Positions 1 to 10,611 of a DNA stretch of 64,000 bases are shown one piece after another; within the stretch, counting starts at the first letter, position 1, and each line of letters opens with the position of its first letter. Position numbers and translations under genes: made by a program. Under the pieces are notes generated by a model. The model saw only the letters and a program-made list of their open reading frames with translations, was not told the origin of the DNA and made no database searches. This DNA is from Chrysophaeum taylorii (taxonomy: Eukaryota; Sar; Pelagophyceae; Pelagomonadales; Pelagomonadaceae): contig JAQMWT010000390.1 in assembly GCA_029834535.1 (NCBI GenBank), forward strand, positions 248,001 through 312,000. The letters are read 5' to 3'.

Positions 1-573
1 ATGAGCGCCAAGTGGGCTAACCATCGTGACAGCATCCTGCGCTGCCGGATCCAGACGAAGGTTGTGGTATCCCCATCTAATATCGATGCATGTCCGCCAT
101 CGTCTCATGGCGAGAAAAGCTAAAGCATCATCTTGTCGGATGTTCGGCCAACTGTCATTGACCAATTGATCGTTGAGCTGACGTAAGTCAACTGCAGCAC
201 GGAACGCGTTTGACGTTCCAATCTCAGCTCCTTTTTTTGGAAGCATCAACACAGGAAAGCCCCAAGGTGAGTTGGCCGGACGAATGACTCCATCCCGGCA
301 CCACTCGCTGATCTGCTTGCGGAGACAATCGAGCTTCGCAGGCGCCAATCGGTAGGGCGTCATCTTTATCGGTCGCGGATTCGCGTCTTTGAATCGTAGA
401 GACACAGGAGGCGAGTCCACAGGTCTCATAATCGGGTCGAAAAAGGCCCAAGAATATTGCACACAGTGACGGAGCATCAGTTTCGCCTCGTCATCTAAGT
501 GCGGATTGTCAGGAATTCCCAGCTCCTGCACAACCCTGTCAACTTCTTCCTTCGTAGGAACTTGAACTTTCAT
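1..573 (-). CDS. Ty3/gypsy reverse transcriptase, N-terminal part (truncated by window edge)
   Basis: From the ATG at 573 the minus strand is open for 191 codons to base 1. The protein contains the usual entry to a gypsy reverse transcriptase: a segment reading PYRLAPAK, then GVIRPANSPWGFPVLMLPKK, then the AAVDLRQLND block and IDIRWGYHNLRLD, which matches the catalytic-Asp-containing LDLxxGYHQI block of the family. The YxDD box, RNase H and integrase would lie beyond the edge. The ORF starts 7 bases after the stop of the methyltransferase ORF and in another frame, so it may be reached by frameshift or reinitiation, or the junction may be damaged. Confidence 0.85.
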   Translation of the reverse strand, partial: MKVQVPTKEEVDRVVQELGIPDNPHLDDEAKLMLRHCVQYSWAFFDPIMRPVDSPPVSLRFKDANPRPIKMTPYRLAPAKLDCLRKQISEWCRDGVIRPANSPWGFPVLMLPKKGAEIGTSNAFRAAVDLRQLNDQLVNDSWPNIRQDDALAFLAMRRWRTCIDIRWGYHNLRLDPAAQDAVTMVSPLGAH

Positions 574-580
574 AGCCTCA

Positions 581-2536
581 TTATCCTTGACATGCTCGGG
601 GAGTTTGCGGCAGCGGTGCACCCTCGGCATCGCGCGGCGCATCTTTCCATGGCACATCGAACTTTTTCTCATATTTTAGTCTCACTTCCGGGTGGCTTTT
701 GTTGATCCTCTCGCCTTTGACACGAACACTCGGCTCGCTCTTAATCTTCGGTTCCCGATTTTGCTCAGGATCTGGCGGAACGTCCAAATTTGGTCGTCGG
801 GGGGGGGCAGCAGAAGAAGCATGAGACGCCCCCGGCTCATCTGTTGCAGGCGGAATCAACGGTACCTCTGGAGGTTTCCATTTAGTGCGATCTTGGAGAT
901 CATCAGTCGACACCCATCTTACGACACGTGTGCGCGTGTTTAACAGCGGAACTTGTACGTGACGAAGGGTGGTTTCATCAATTTGCAAATAATAATCAAA
1001 CGGTCGGTCTGCAGGACTCAACGCCGACGGCAAAGCTTCGCCGCTCAGGTGAAAATCCTTGGTCACAGAGTTGTGCAGATCGAGTACTAATAAAGTCATC
1101 GTGTCTGGTGGCACGACGGACGCCAAGTGTTTCAACGAGGTCGTCCTGGAGAAGCCGGCCCAATCAAAATCAAGGGGCATCGTCAGCAACTCCGAAGTCA
1201 TTTTCGGATTCAGAGATCTGTAATCGGAACGGTGCGGTCCTACGCGAAGCGGGACACGCGTAACGGTATAAGCTGCGTATGTCGCGGCTCGTGATGATCC
1301 TAAATTGTTCATCTGAAGTAAATGTCGTTCGTCGGCGTAGCCAAGTGCTGCGGCGAACTCTTGCTGCATATTCTTGCAGGTCTTTGGAACTGCACGCAAA
1401 TGGAGCGGATGGCTGGAAACCAACAATCGCACGCGACAGCTCATCAAACTGGGAGTTGTGTTGTAAAAATTGACGACGTACACGTAAGGGTGCAAACGTG
1501 CAACGTAAGAAATAATCGAAGCCTCCTGCTCTATCAACCACATGAAGAAACCAGCCATCTTGCATAATTTCATCGTCCAGTGGGTAGCGGTGACTCCTTT
1601 CCCAACATCTCTGGAGGTTAAGTTGCACAGAGCGGAGTGTACGCAGGGTGGCGACGCGATACACATCGACGACGACCATTCTGCGTAGGGTAAATAAGAT
1701 TCGATCAACCGTAAGGTTGTAACATAGCGACCACGCAGTGTGTGCTGCACCACAGGAATATTCGGAAAGTTCTTGTGGTGGATCTGGTTGGCGGTGTCCG
1801 ACGCATCGAGTGCTAGCACGACTCGAAACGACGTCCCACATAATTCGTTGGCTCGTTGGAGACCTAAAGTACTGCCTCCGGCTCCACTGAACAGCATCAC
1901 CACCTTGCGATAAGTGATTGGAAGCCATTGAACCTTTTCGTATCGGCGGCGGATCCCCGCTTCGGTGATCTCGCGGCATTTCCTTTCATCTTCTTCCGAC
2001 CTTCGAGCGAAATCGTCGCTGCCTTCGGGTCGTTTGAGGGTGGACTTGTCCGCCATAGCGGTCGTAGCGTCCTTCTGCACCGTGCTCAGCAGCATCGGCG
2101 GGGGAGATTCGTCGCATCGCGTCAAGTGACTAGCGACAGAAACGGTGAAAGAAAGGCTCCCCTTGTCGTATCCTTCTTCACATTCTTTCGTAAGTTCGTT
2201 GATCGTAGAGACGTTAAACTCGTCTTCGTACCTAACGATACCGCCAATCGCAAGGACTTCGCCTTGAGCGACGACCGTCGGCACTTCTTCCGTGGCAGTA
2301 ACCGCCACCCGAGCAGCGGACCGGTCGTGCTCTTCGCAAGAAGAACACATTCCTTCGACAACTCCCAACTGCTCGTTCTCAGCAAACGTAGCGACGAAAA
2401 CCTGTCCCATTTCCATAGGCTTCGACAAATCCGGTAGATTGTAAGTTCGACCGGGCTCGATTTGAAGCGTGCGCGCAGCGTAAGCAACTACTTCCTGCGC
2501 GGCTTCTCCCGGAGCTGGGGAGAATTTGGTCCGCAT
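581..2536 (-). CDS. retrotransposon-encoded cytosine-5 DNA methyltransferase-like protein
   Basis: This 651-residue ORF lies between the protease and reverse transcriptase of the gypsy element. Residues about 210-480 show C5-methyltransferase motifs in the right order: motif I LFSGAGGSTLGL (215-226, SAM binding), motif IV SPPC (295-298, with the catalytic Cys), a motif VIII-like CRVRLL (367-372), a motif IX-like segment (about 440-455) and motif X SVVPPDT (473-479). The motif VI ENV is not conserved; the nearest segment is IEQE (335-338), so activity is uncertain. The N-terminal 200 residues and the charged C-terminal 150 residues are unrecognised. Role by inference: methylating element or host DNA, perhaps to control silencing. 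The ORF is intact while its neighbours carry frame breaks. Retrotransposon-borne DNMTs are known from dinoflagellates and a charophyte alga. Confidence 0.8.
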   Translation of the reverse strand: MRTKFSPAPGEAAQEVVAYAARTLQIEPGRTYNLPDLSKPMEMGQVFVATFAENEQLGVVEGMCSSCEEHDRSAARVAVTATEEVPTVVAQGEVLAIGGIVRYEDEFNVSTINELTKECEEGYDKGSLSFTVSVASHLTRCDESPPPMLLSTVQKDATTAMADKSTLKRPEGSDDFARRSEEDERKCREITEAGIRRRYEKVQWLPITYRKVVMLFSGAGGSTLGLQRANELCGTSFRVVLALDASDTANQIHHKNFPNIPVVQHTLRGRYVTTLRLIESYLPYAEWSSSMCIASPPCVHSALCNLTSRDVGKGVTATHWTMKLCKMAGFFMWLIEQEASIISYVARLHPYVYVVNFYNTTPSLMSCRVRLLVSSHPLHLRAVPKTCKNMQQEFAAALGYADERHLLQMNNLGSSRAATYAAYTVTRVPLRVGPHRSDYRSLNPKMTSELLTMPLDFDWAGFSRTTSLKHLASVVPPDTMTLLVLDLHNSVTKDFHLSGEALPSALSPADRPFDYYLQIDETTLRHVQVPLLNTRTRVVRWVSTDDLQDRTKWKPPEVPLIPPATDEPGASHASSAAPPRRPNLDVPPDPEQNREPKIKSEPSVRVKGERINKSHPEVRLKYEKKFDVPWKDAPRDAEGAPLPQTPRACQG

Positions 2537-2596
2537 GTCCCCGCGTAGCCAAGGTTACCGTACGTTCCGGCGGCGGCTTCGGATCTTTAATCGTGC

Positions 2597-2926
2597 TCAA
2601 ACGAGCGTAAACTCGAGTCTTGACCAAGTCGAGACTCTTCCGAAAGGCATCGTGTTTGATGATTGTAAATCGGCACGGTTATCGGATCTCGATCGTAAAT
2701 AGATCGAAAGGTCACGATGGTGCATCGACTCGTTCATCCTTAACTTAATCTTCTTGCGCCCGTAGACGACTTGGGTTCGATAAAAACAGATCCGATCGTG
2801 GGGATAGTCCACGGCTCCTAAAACTCGTATATCGCGCCCTCCCAACAGGAACAGATAGTTCGTATCGGCTACAATAGCGACAATGGGGCAGCGTCGTCGG
2901 CGAGGGCGACCCGAATGGCGATCCAA
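2597..2926 (-). pseudogene. retropepsin C-terminal half, out of frame with gag-protease ORF
   Basis: The minus-strand frame here reads FLLGGRDIRVLGAV followed by DYPHDRICF, which corresponds to the flap-to-C-terminal region of retropepsins (the IIGxDxLxxxGAxID block). The N-terminal half with the putative active site lies at the end of the preceding gag ORF. The two frames overlap near 2869-2926, and a one-base shift close to 2885 would join them, so the protease is interrupted by a frameshift. The frame then runs on into an unrecognised linker towards the methyltransferase ORF. Confidence 0.65.
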
Positions 2927-5900
2927 CGATAGATCGTCGTCGTATTCAACCCTGATCCGTACAGCTTGCGCTTAATCGGAAGTTCGCCTTCATCGAAAAT
3001 CAACTGATCTTTGGCCAACTTTGTGACCATTTCTCGGCAAATACAAGAAACATCTGCCATTCCGTCGACACCGATGGTCGTCGAGAATTTCGGTCCGTCA
3101 CGATTCCTGTAGATGTGACAGGCTATAAACGTAAAAGTACCCGTATCTAAACAACTGAGGGTAACCAAATCATCTTCGATCGTCTTGCCGTCTCGCGGTG
3201 TCAACGAAGTGTGAGCACATCGGGCTCTGACTCGCTCATCTCCGGTGTTGGGCATCGATACCGCGGCTTGAGCTTTCGTATCATCTGTTGTTGGCGTCCT
3301 CGCCATAACGCTCGCGGCAGCCTCTTTATCTGGCGGCTTCCGCTCTTCCTCCAAGACAATCTCGGAGGGAATCAGTGCTGGTAGGGGATCCTGGTTTTCG
3401 TAGTTCTTGGATGCAAATGACCCCTCCCATAAATCATTCATTTCGTCGTTCCAGAATGCGTCTGTGAATTCATTCGTCGCCGGTTGATCCTCACCATCAT
3501 CGGCGATCGGTTCCGTGTCGGCTGCGGCTTCGAGTCCGTAGCTGAGCGGTTGTTCTGGTGGCTTCTTTAGCAAGACATTCTGAGTTTTCGTCCACCAATC
3601 CTGCAGGTTCCACGTCGGCTCGTCTTCGTCCCACTTGAGAACGCTGCTAATCTTCTTCTTAAATCTATCCTTTTCTTCCGGCGGCGTATCCGTGGCTCGA
3701 TCCGTAGTAACCGAAACCGTTTCGGGGGGGTCCGCAGGAAAAGATGGCGTCGTCCCCGACGTCAACTCTTTCGTAAGATCGTCGTCTGCATTGCTCACGC
3801 TGGTCATCGTCTCGTCAGTCGAATGACCGCACAGGCTATCACTGCAGAAATCCATGTCTGGCTCACAGCCAGCTCGGTCGCCAACGGTCGTCTCTGGAGG
3901 GTCCAAAGATAAGCCGATGGCATCGAGGGCTTCCTCGTCAAAAATAAACGGTGGGTCGTCCGTGGACGACTCGTCAAATAACGTTATCGCGGACACTGGT
4001 TCACGAGGTGTAGCTTCTTCATCTTCCAAATCTGAATCGCCTTCCCAGTATCGTGGAGCTTCGAGTTCCTCGCTCGAATCTTCGAGTTCATCGCTCGACA
4101 TCTGCTCATAAATCTGTGCCAAAGACCGACGATTGGTCAGCATGTCGTTGGGTGGCTCGTCCATCGGTGGGCGAGCAAGATCTTCGAATGCGGCCGCGGC
4201 AAGGGCGTCGGCTGCGTCGTCGGTGCGGGTGTCCGTGTTCGGGTACACCATCCCTCCTAATGGTAACTGTTGACCGCAAGGGGTCGTAAACGCGAACGTT
4301 GCAGACGAATGTCCCGAGTCTTCCCGGTAGCGACCATCGTCCGAATTTCGATCGCGAGATCTTCGTCGCCGGCGGCGGCGTGAATGTCTGCTAGAGCTCC
4401 TGCTATCTTTCCGTCGGCGCTGGCGCGAGCTGCTACGGCACTTGTCGCGGCGTCGGGGGCTCCGGCTATCTCGACGGCCCGGTCGTGTCGAAGACGATCG
4501 GCCGTGTCCATCTGTTAAGTGCTTCACGGAATCCATAACCGTGGTCAGCTGCGTGCCCATATCATGGAGTCTGCTCTGAATATCTCGAGCAGCGCTCGAA
4601 CCGAGGGTGGCATTAGAACTGCCGTCGTCACGCGAATGATTATCGTTCCTTTGTCGGCTCTCCCATCGTCCTCGCGAAATGGGCTTTCTGCCGTCTTCGA
4701 TGTATTTGCACATCGCTACATAATAGTCGTCGGGCTTGCGGTTGCAAATGACGCGGTTCCCGTGTTCATCCTTGTCGTGGGTCGTTAAGAAAATCCCACA
4801 ATCCTTGCACGTCCTCTCGATCCACTTTTTCGGATTCTCTTCGAGGCGTAATGCTTCATATTTCGTCGTTTTATCTTTCGTTCCCGAGGCGAGAGCCCGT
4901 CCTCCGCGTCCAGACGGCGGCTTCTGCGGCTTCCCGCTCGATGGGTTTATTGAGTTTCGGCTGTTCTTCTCCGCCATGGCTGTTGCGAAGTCTTTCTCGA
5001 GCCGTGTAATCAGCGACAACGTAGACGTAAACGTCTTATACGTCGTCGGGTGTCCGCTGCGCATCGTTCGCACGCGGGATTTCAATTCGCTGGACTCCAG
5101 TCCGCGTATCAAGTAAGATATGATCTCCACATCGTTGAGATCTCGGTTGGCCACGGAACAGTACGCCATGGCCTCTTGCTGAAATTTAATGCAATACGTA
5201 TGCACGTGGCGTTCTCCAGAGCGTTTCGGAACGGTCGCTTGGGTCGTGCATTGTAACTTTCGTAACGATTCCTCTGCCGTCACCGGCAGCGGACAACTCT
5301 CTCGGAAATATTTCAAAACCTTGAGGCAATACTTCTCGTTCAATCGTCGTATCCGTCGTACAACGGAACCGTACTCCTCATCGTTGATATCCCGACGTAA
5401 ATAGAAAGACGCTGGGTGATCGAGGTCTTTACACAGGTCTTCGTACTTCTTTAAGTGTTCTCGAAAAATCGGTGCGACTATGTCGCGCAGGGTCACGGGA
5501 AGCAGATATCGTAGTTTCTCCAAGCTGAAATGGTCTTCGGCTAACGTACTCATCACCGCGCCCGCATCTAAATCGAACTGGTCCTGATCGCGTCCATCGA
5601 GAACCAGTTTGAAAGTTTCGGTTTTTAATCCAGAGGTTGATCGCCGCTCCTTGTTGCGATCGTGTTTAGCTAACGCGCTGGCGAATCGATCCGTAAAGCC
5701 CATCAAGAACTCTTGGGTGTCGATCCTTCCGTCGCCACGCGTCTCCTCCTTTTCTTCTTCATCATCGTCTTCATAGCGCGGCTTCCTAGCTTTCGCGCGT
5801 GATCGTGTAGTTGGCGGCTCCGCCTCAGCTCGGGACTCCGTGCTGCTCGCTCGCCTTGATCGACTCGGCGTACGCAACTCGTCTCTTTCACGTGTCAACG

Positions 5901-6022
5901 AGCTTACTTGATCTTGGAGAGCGTCTGCTCGCGCGTTGGCCCTACGCAGCTGCTCTTTTAATTCTTCTTTCTCCTTCCGTTGTAGCCGTTCTTTTCGTTC
6001 GTTCTCTTCCCCTACTTGTTTT
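2869..6022 (-). CDS. gag polyprotein with N-terminal half of retropepsin (gypsy element)
   Basis: Open for more than 1000 codons. The N-terminus is a charged coiled coil continuing from the frame upstream, followed by a helical segment of about 250 residues typical of retroviral-type gag capsids, a region with Cys/His spacing (CKDCGIF ... HDKDEHGNRVIC) that may be a degenerate zinc knuckle, an RS/RG-rich nucleic-acid-binding stretch, and a long acidic linker. The C-terminal 70 residues look like the first half of a retropepsin, with VDGMAD at about 3069-3052 where DTGAD or DSGAD is expected. The true start is not visible in this frame: the upstream coiled coil (6021-6425) lies in the -1 frame and probably belongs to the same protein. 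Confidence 0.7.
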
Positions 6023-6425
6023 AAAAGTCGTGTTGCGCGCGTTCGTTCTCTTCGCGTAATGCCCGCAACTGAGCCTCGTAGAACTCATTCATTTTCGTTG
6101 CATCTGGGGGTTCTGCACGCGTTGACGGAGCTGTCGATCGTCCTCCCGTCGGTCTCTCCGTGGGCTCGCCGTCGTTGTAGTCTAGCTCTTCTTCCTCGTC
6201 GTCAACTTCTGTGTCGTGCTCTTCTTCATCGTCGTCATTATCATCATCGTCATTCTGCTCGCTCGTCTCATCCTGACGGCTTGGCAGTTCTTCATATCGT
6301 AGCTGCTCGACGGCAGCATCATCGTCTTCCATATCGGCTCTGGCTCGTTCTAGTCGGCCGAGATCAGAGCGGGTCCAAAATGGTTGAGTCGTCGTCGTTC
6401 TCGTGCTCCTTCGACTCTGGAACTT
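6021..6425 (-). pseudogene. gag N-terminal coiled-coil segment, frameshifted relative to gag
   Basis: An acidic then coiled-coil segment beginning with an ATG at 6332 (MEDDDAAVEQ) whose heptads run on naturally into the main gag frame if one base is shifted near 6022, at a run reading CTTTTAAAAC on the coding strand. The same frame is open back to the TAG at 6426-6428, and beyond it into 6429-6746. Whether the shift is programmed or a mutation cannot be told from one copy. Confidence 0.55.
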
Positions 6426-6746
6426 CTAATCGTCCACGACACGCGTAATATCGTCGTTGCGTGCGTCTTCCACCGACAAATCTATCAGTCCGGTGGGCGG
6501 CAGAACTCGTCTCTGCCCGGCAATCAATGCCTTATCCGTGAGTTGCGATCTCACTCCGCTCGCCTGCGGCAGCGGTACCCGGGTTGCGCGTCGGCTAGCA
6601 CCGAATCGCGCGTCGTCACTTCCGACGACTAACGTATCCGGCCGGGGAACTTTCCCACGGCAGTGGTCCTTCTGGAATTCCTTGTCGGCGCGCTTGATCA
6701 AGGCGCGCGCGGCTTGTCCGGACCGTGTAGAGAATGCAAGATGCAC
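6426..6746 (-). pseudogene. possible gag leader ORF, in frame with 6021-6425 but closed by TAG
   Basis: A 106-codon minus-strand frame (starting GTG) rich in Arg and Asp that ends at a TAG (6426-6428) exactly in frame with the coiled-coil segment downstream. It may be the original N-terminus of gag interrupted by a nonsense change, or untranslated leader. No domain recognised. Confidence 0.3.
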
Positions 6747-9700
6747 TAGTTCGCTGCGACCGATATAGTCGCTCGAATCTCATATCCTCCACCACATGTG
6801 GCGTAAGGAGAATTTTAGGGGCTACCTGGCGTGCCTTCGAATCCTGGCTCGCCGCTCGCGTCCGTGCCCTTGGTGGAGTCACTGGACGAGGTTGGCCGTT
6901 CTCCCGCCACACGACCACAAACAACTTCCGTGACTGGTCCTCACAACTTGAGGATCGGCTGTTGCTTTATGATCATGGACATATCGAAAAACAGAAATCA
7001 GGTGACAGGGTGACGCATGTCACGGAAAAGGAAGATGATGTCATAGAGAACACTGACATCATCAGAACGGAGTAGGGTGCCCCTAATAAGGGGGGCCCTA
7101 GAAGAGGGGTAAGCCTTAGGAGGCGGGAGTTGCCGCCACAGCAACAACAGCGGTGGCGTCTGCGGGGCTACGAACAGTCGCACTCCTCCACGAGGGACGT
7201 TTCCTGCGTCTACAAAACCATGCGCATAGCCGACAAGCTCTTGGTCTTAATCAAGAAATCCCACGAGGATCGACAACCTTATTCTGGCCGAAATCATTAT
7301 TCAAGAAGTTCGGGCTATGGCGGGCGGAAACTAAGCCAAAACCGAGACGGCCTAATCCCCGCCTCACCTACTTCGTCGCTCCTGGCGCAGACGCAGTTGA
7401 CACCCCCGGCGCGCACACCCCCGCCCTTAGCAGCCGACCTCCACAAACCTCTAGAGGGGCTATGCGATTGAACAACAAGCTGGGCTGCTGCGCCAAATAA
7501 CACAGCCTCAGGCTGGCCTCCACTCGCCCCCTGGTGATACCGCCGCCGCCGACGATCCAGCAGTCATTTAGGACGGACCAACCACATGTGCCGAGGGAAT
7601 CGCGACATACGAACCAAAGTAGAGACGCCGTCGCAGGAGGAACTTATTTGTTAAAACAATGTTCTCAGTATGCTGGAGCTAGTGTCCTTTCTGCTTGCGA
7701 CTTTTAATTCTTCTCTTCCAGTAGATAATGATCGTCGCCCGTTGCAGTAAAATTGAAAGCCACACCGTGCCTCTAGCACCATCATCTCAGCGGTTTGCAA
7801 CCGGAACCGACCTGCGGATTTCGGCCGCGATCGCGAGCATTCATGACCTGCAGATGCGGACGACGTCCAGCATTTGCAGGCGTCTAGTAGATCGCCAGCC
7901 GTTGCGGACGACCAACCGGCGCAGATAGCAAGCCCATGCCAGCGACTTGAGGCAGCCGTCGACGCGTTGTCGCTGTTGCCCGCGGTCGCGGTGACCGCGG
8001 GCTTTCAGAAACACTACACTGCGTCATTCAGAGTTCTTTTAGATTCAGAAAGTTTTCGTGGAATGTATCGTACATCATACGCGCGCAATGATTAGTACGC
8101 GTCCAGCAGCAAGGTCTGGAGTAGCAAATGCAGCTGTGAGTCGCGGCACGCACAGAGAACTCAGTTTCGATTCGAAGAGAAGGAAAATTCTGTGCCGAGG
8201 ATTGCAAAAGAAGGCAGATACGGAAGTGGTGGTGAGCAGTTGTGACTGGCTTTGGGTGCAGACACAATGAGCAGATATATCAAGCTGCTGAAGAGCCTCG
8301 GCGGTCACAGATGACCAGGAGATACAAATTCCTTATCGTGACGGGAGGTGCAGCAGCAGACGTAGCGAACAGCCCTGCCGAGGCTCAGCTGCAGGTGGCC
8401 ATCAAAAGCAGACTTATCGCGAGGTGTTTCGGGCTCTATACACCGGATAGCTAAAAATCCGCGGGCTGAGGCTGCATGAATAATGTGACCGAACGCGTTG
8501 AAACGCGGTTGCGGGTGTTTCGTCCAAAAGATAGAAAGAGCGCATTGGTTGGTTGGGGCACTCGCTGTTCTCAGAATCTCTGCGATCAAAGCGGATCCCA
8601 ACGGCCCTGTATTGCCTGCCAGATATCGAAAGAGGCATCTCGCTGACACATCACCTGTGGACGCTCCCATCATACCGTCACGTCTACCGCAGAGGCTGCC
8701 GAATCGATCGACGGCAAAAGCGTTTGGAGCAGAAGAATCTGACATACCACTTTATAGTAAGGAAACGTATGGTGCCCCCCTCTCGGACGTTGGCGGCATC
8801 GCGACGAAAGGAAAGCCATATCGGCCTAATTCCTCTCCGTCCAATGTCGTGTTCTCGGCCTCAACCACAAAACTACACAAGCGACGGCAACTTAAAGCCA
8901 AGCTGCAAGAAAAGAAGCCAGGCTGATGCGGATATTGCACGCTTCAGCATCGTACCTTGTCAAAACAAACAAAGACCCTTGCACGCCCGCGTCTGCCGCG
9001 CTCCAGGGCGGGCCGCACACCGGTTACCCTCGCCGCCGCGGCGCCAATTGTGTCTTTTTCGACTCGTCACAACGGGCGGTTCCTCTGCGCTTCCGCATCA
9101 CGCGCTTTGTGCTTCGGCGTTCGCCAAGCACCAAAGCGGCCGGCTTTATCAACACACGGTTCTTGCTCAGGTTGTTGTTGTTGTTGTTTGCTGCTGCTGT
9201 CGCGCGCTGTTTTCCCGCTTTCAAGACCGTGATTGTTGTTTACATGTCGGGCCTCAAGGAGTGGTTGCACCTCCATGGGGTCTGCTGTGAGTGGTTGACG
9301 CCAAAGCGCAGGACGGGGCTCTCTCGCTTCGTTCTGTACAAGGGGATTTCAAGTTATATGACGCCGCATGCAGGATAAAGAGGGTCTGTGCTCTGACCTG
9401 TGACAGAGGAGGACCTACGTAGCTAGAGCTGCACCGCGTGCGTCCACGGCACGAAAGACTCCGACGGCAATTTCGTAGACGCAGAGGAACGAGGACGCAT
9501 AACGCGGACACGGCGATCTCGATGAAAAAATGAGGAGGAGGAGAAGAAGAAGATAAACAAGACAGTAGCATTCACGAGAGTCCACGGCAGCAAAGCGTTG
9601 GGGATTCAAGGACGTTGCCCCGGAGCCCACAACCGGGGCGCTGAGGGTCACCATACCTACGAACGAGCTCTCTGCACGCGAGTGAGTCCACACGACTCGT

Positions 9701-10611
9701 GACGCACTCGTCGAGGATATCTCGATCGCGGGTGCGTTGATGAGGGTCTGCAATTTTGTATGCATAGCAAGGAGAGCGCGCCCGCAGTGGATACTAATGC
9801 TCTGCGGAAAAGGCACGTCACAAACGCAGATTATTGCAAGCACGCGAGCAAAATTGCGAGCGCCCATCCGGACGTCGCAAAATCATGATCAGGCATGCGC
9901 TGGGCTGTAAGAGGGGGGATTTTAAGGAAGACAATTTTTTTTGAAAAATAGCCCGCCGAAGATAAGACATTACAGCCGCCCGGCAATCGCAGTTGTACCA
10001 GCATCGGGAAGGCCAGCACGGGTGCGCAGCACGAGCATACTGCGTCTGTCGTGTTGACAGGCGGCTTGTTGTGTTATGGCCACAGAAAGTCTGCGTGAGA
10101 GAGAGTGGCCTTGTTGCTTGTGCTTCATCGTTGTGGACGCACGCACGCAGCGAGTGACAAGTCATCTTCCACTCCGGAGATATAGGCTTATTAACGGCGC
10201 GTTGTCGTGCACTCCCCAAGTTCTCTGAGGGTTGGATGTTGACGATCGTCGCCGCTAACGGACTGCACTTTAAAAGGGTGCCATAATTTTGGGCGGCATG
10301 AACGAGCGTCGCGGGCTGTACGAGAGTACCGTACGCGACTACGAAATGAATCCGTGGTGGTTCGGGACGACCGCCAACGAAATCTTCTCGGTTGACAGGA
10401 CGATCGAACGGAAGAGGGGTCTGACGTCGGGCTTCGAGACGCAAGTACGCGTCGCTCATCAAGAGTTCGATGGTCCTGCCGGCGGCAGACAGCCCGACGA
10501 GGTCTCGACTGTCGTAGAACTACACGAATAATAATAATAACTTGGAAATTCGAAGAGGAGGAGGTCAACAACGACAACCCTTATTACCCTCGTGCAAAAT
10601 CTTGCCACAAG
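6747..10611. other. 3.9-kb stretch without a supported gene
   Basis: Only short overlapping frames occur here and none gives a recognisable domain. The part next to the gypsy element (about 6750-7600) probably contains its 5' LTR and leader, but no second LTR is in the window for comparison. Near 9170-9210 there is a GTT/GCT-rich simple stretch. Around 10280-10500 both strands have short protein-like frames (80 codons plus, a longer one minus), which I could not resolve. Confidence 0.5.

Larger units (their letters stand above)
1..6746 (-). mobile_element. Ty3/gypsy-type LTR retrotransposon carrying a DNA methyltransferase (3' part beyond left edge)
   Basis: On the minus strand, in order, are a gag-like region (coiled coil, basic and RS-rich, acidic), a retropepsin-like protease, a separate 651-codon ORF with cytosine-5 DNA methyltransferase motifs, and the start of a gypsy-type reverse transcriptase that leaves the window at base 1. 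RNase H, integrase and the 3' LTR must lie outside. The reading frame changes several times (near 6022, 2890, 2540 and 577) and an in-frame TAG sits at 6426-6428, so this copy is either decayed or uses recoding. I could not locate the 5' LTR or primer-binding site between 6747 and about 7600, so the right boundary is a minimum. Confidence 0.85.

Noticed and set aside
7525-7545. GGTATCACCAG (minus strand) as primer-binding site for the gypsy element
   Set aside because: It matches initiator-tRNA complement over only seven bases, and no LTR end could be placed next to it.
9818-10531. Protein-like frames on both strands around 10280-10500 (80 codons plus; about 140 codons minus)
   Set aside because: Both strands look equally coding, neither has a recognisable domain, and they exclude each other. 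I could not choose, so none is listed as a gene.
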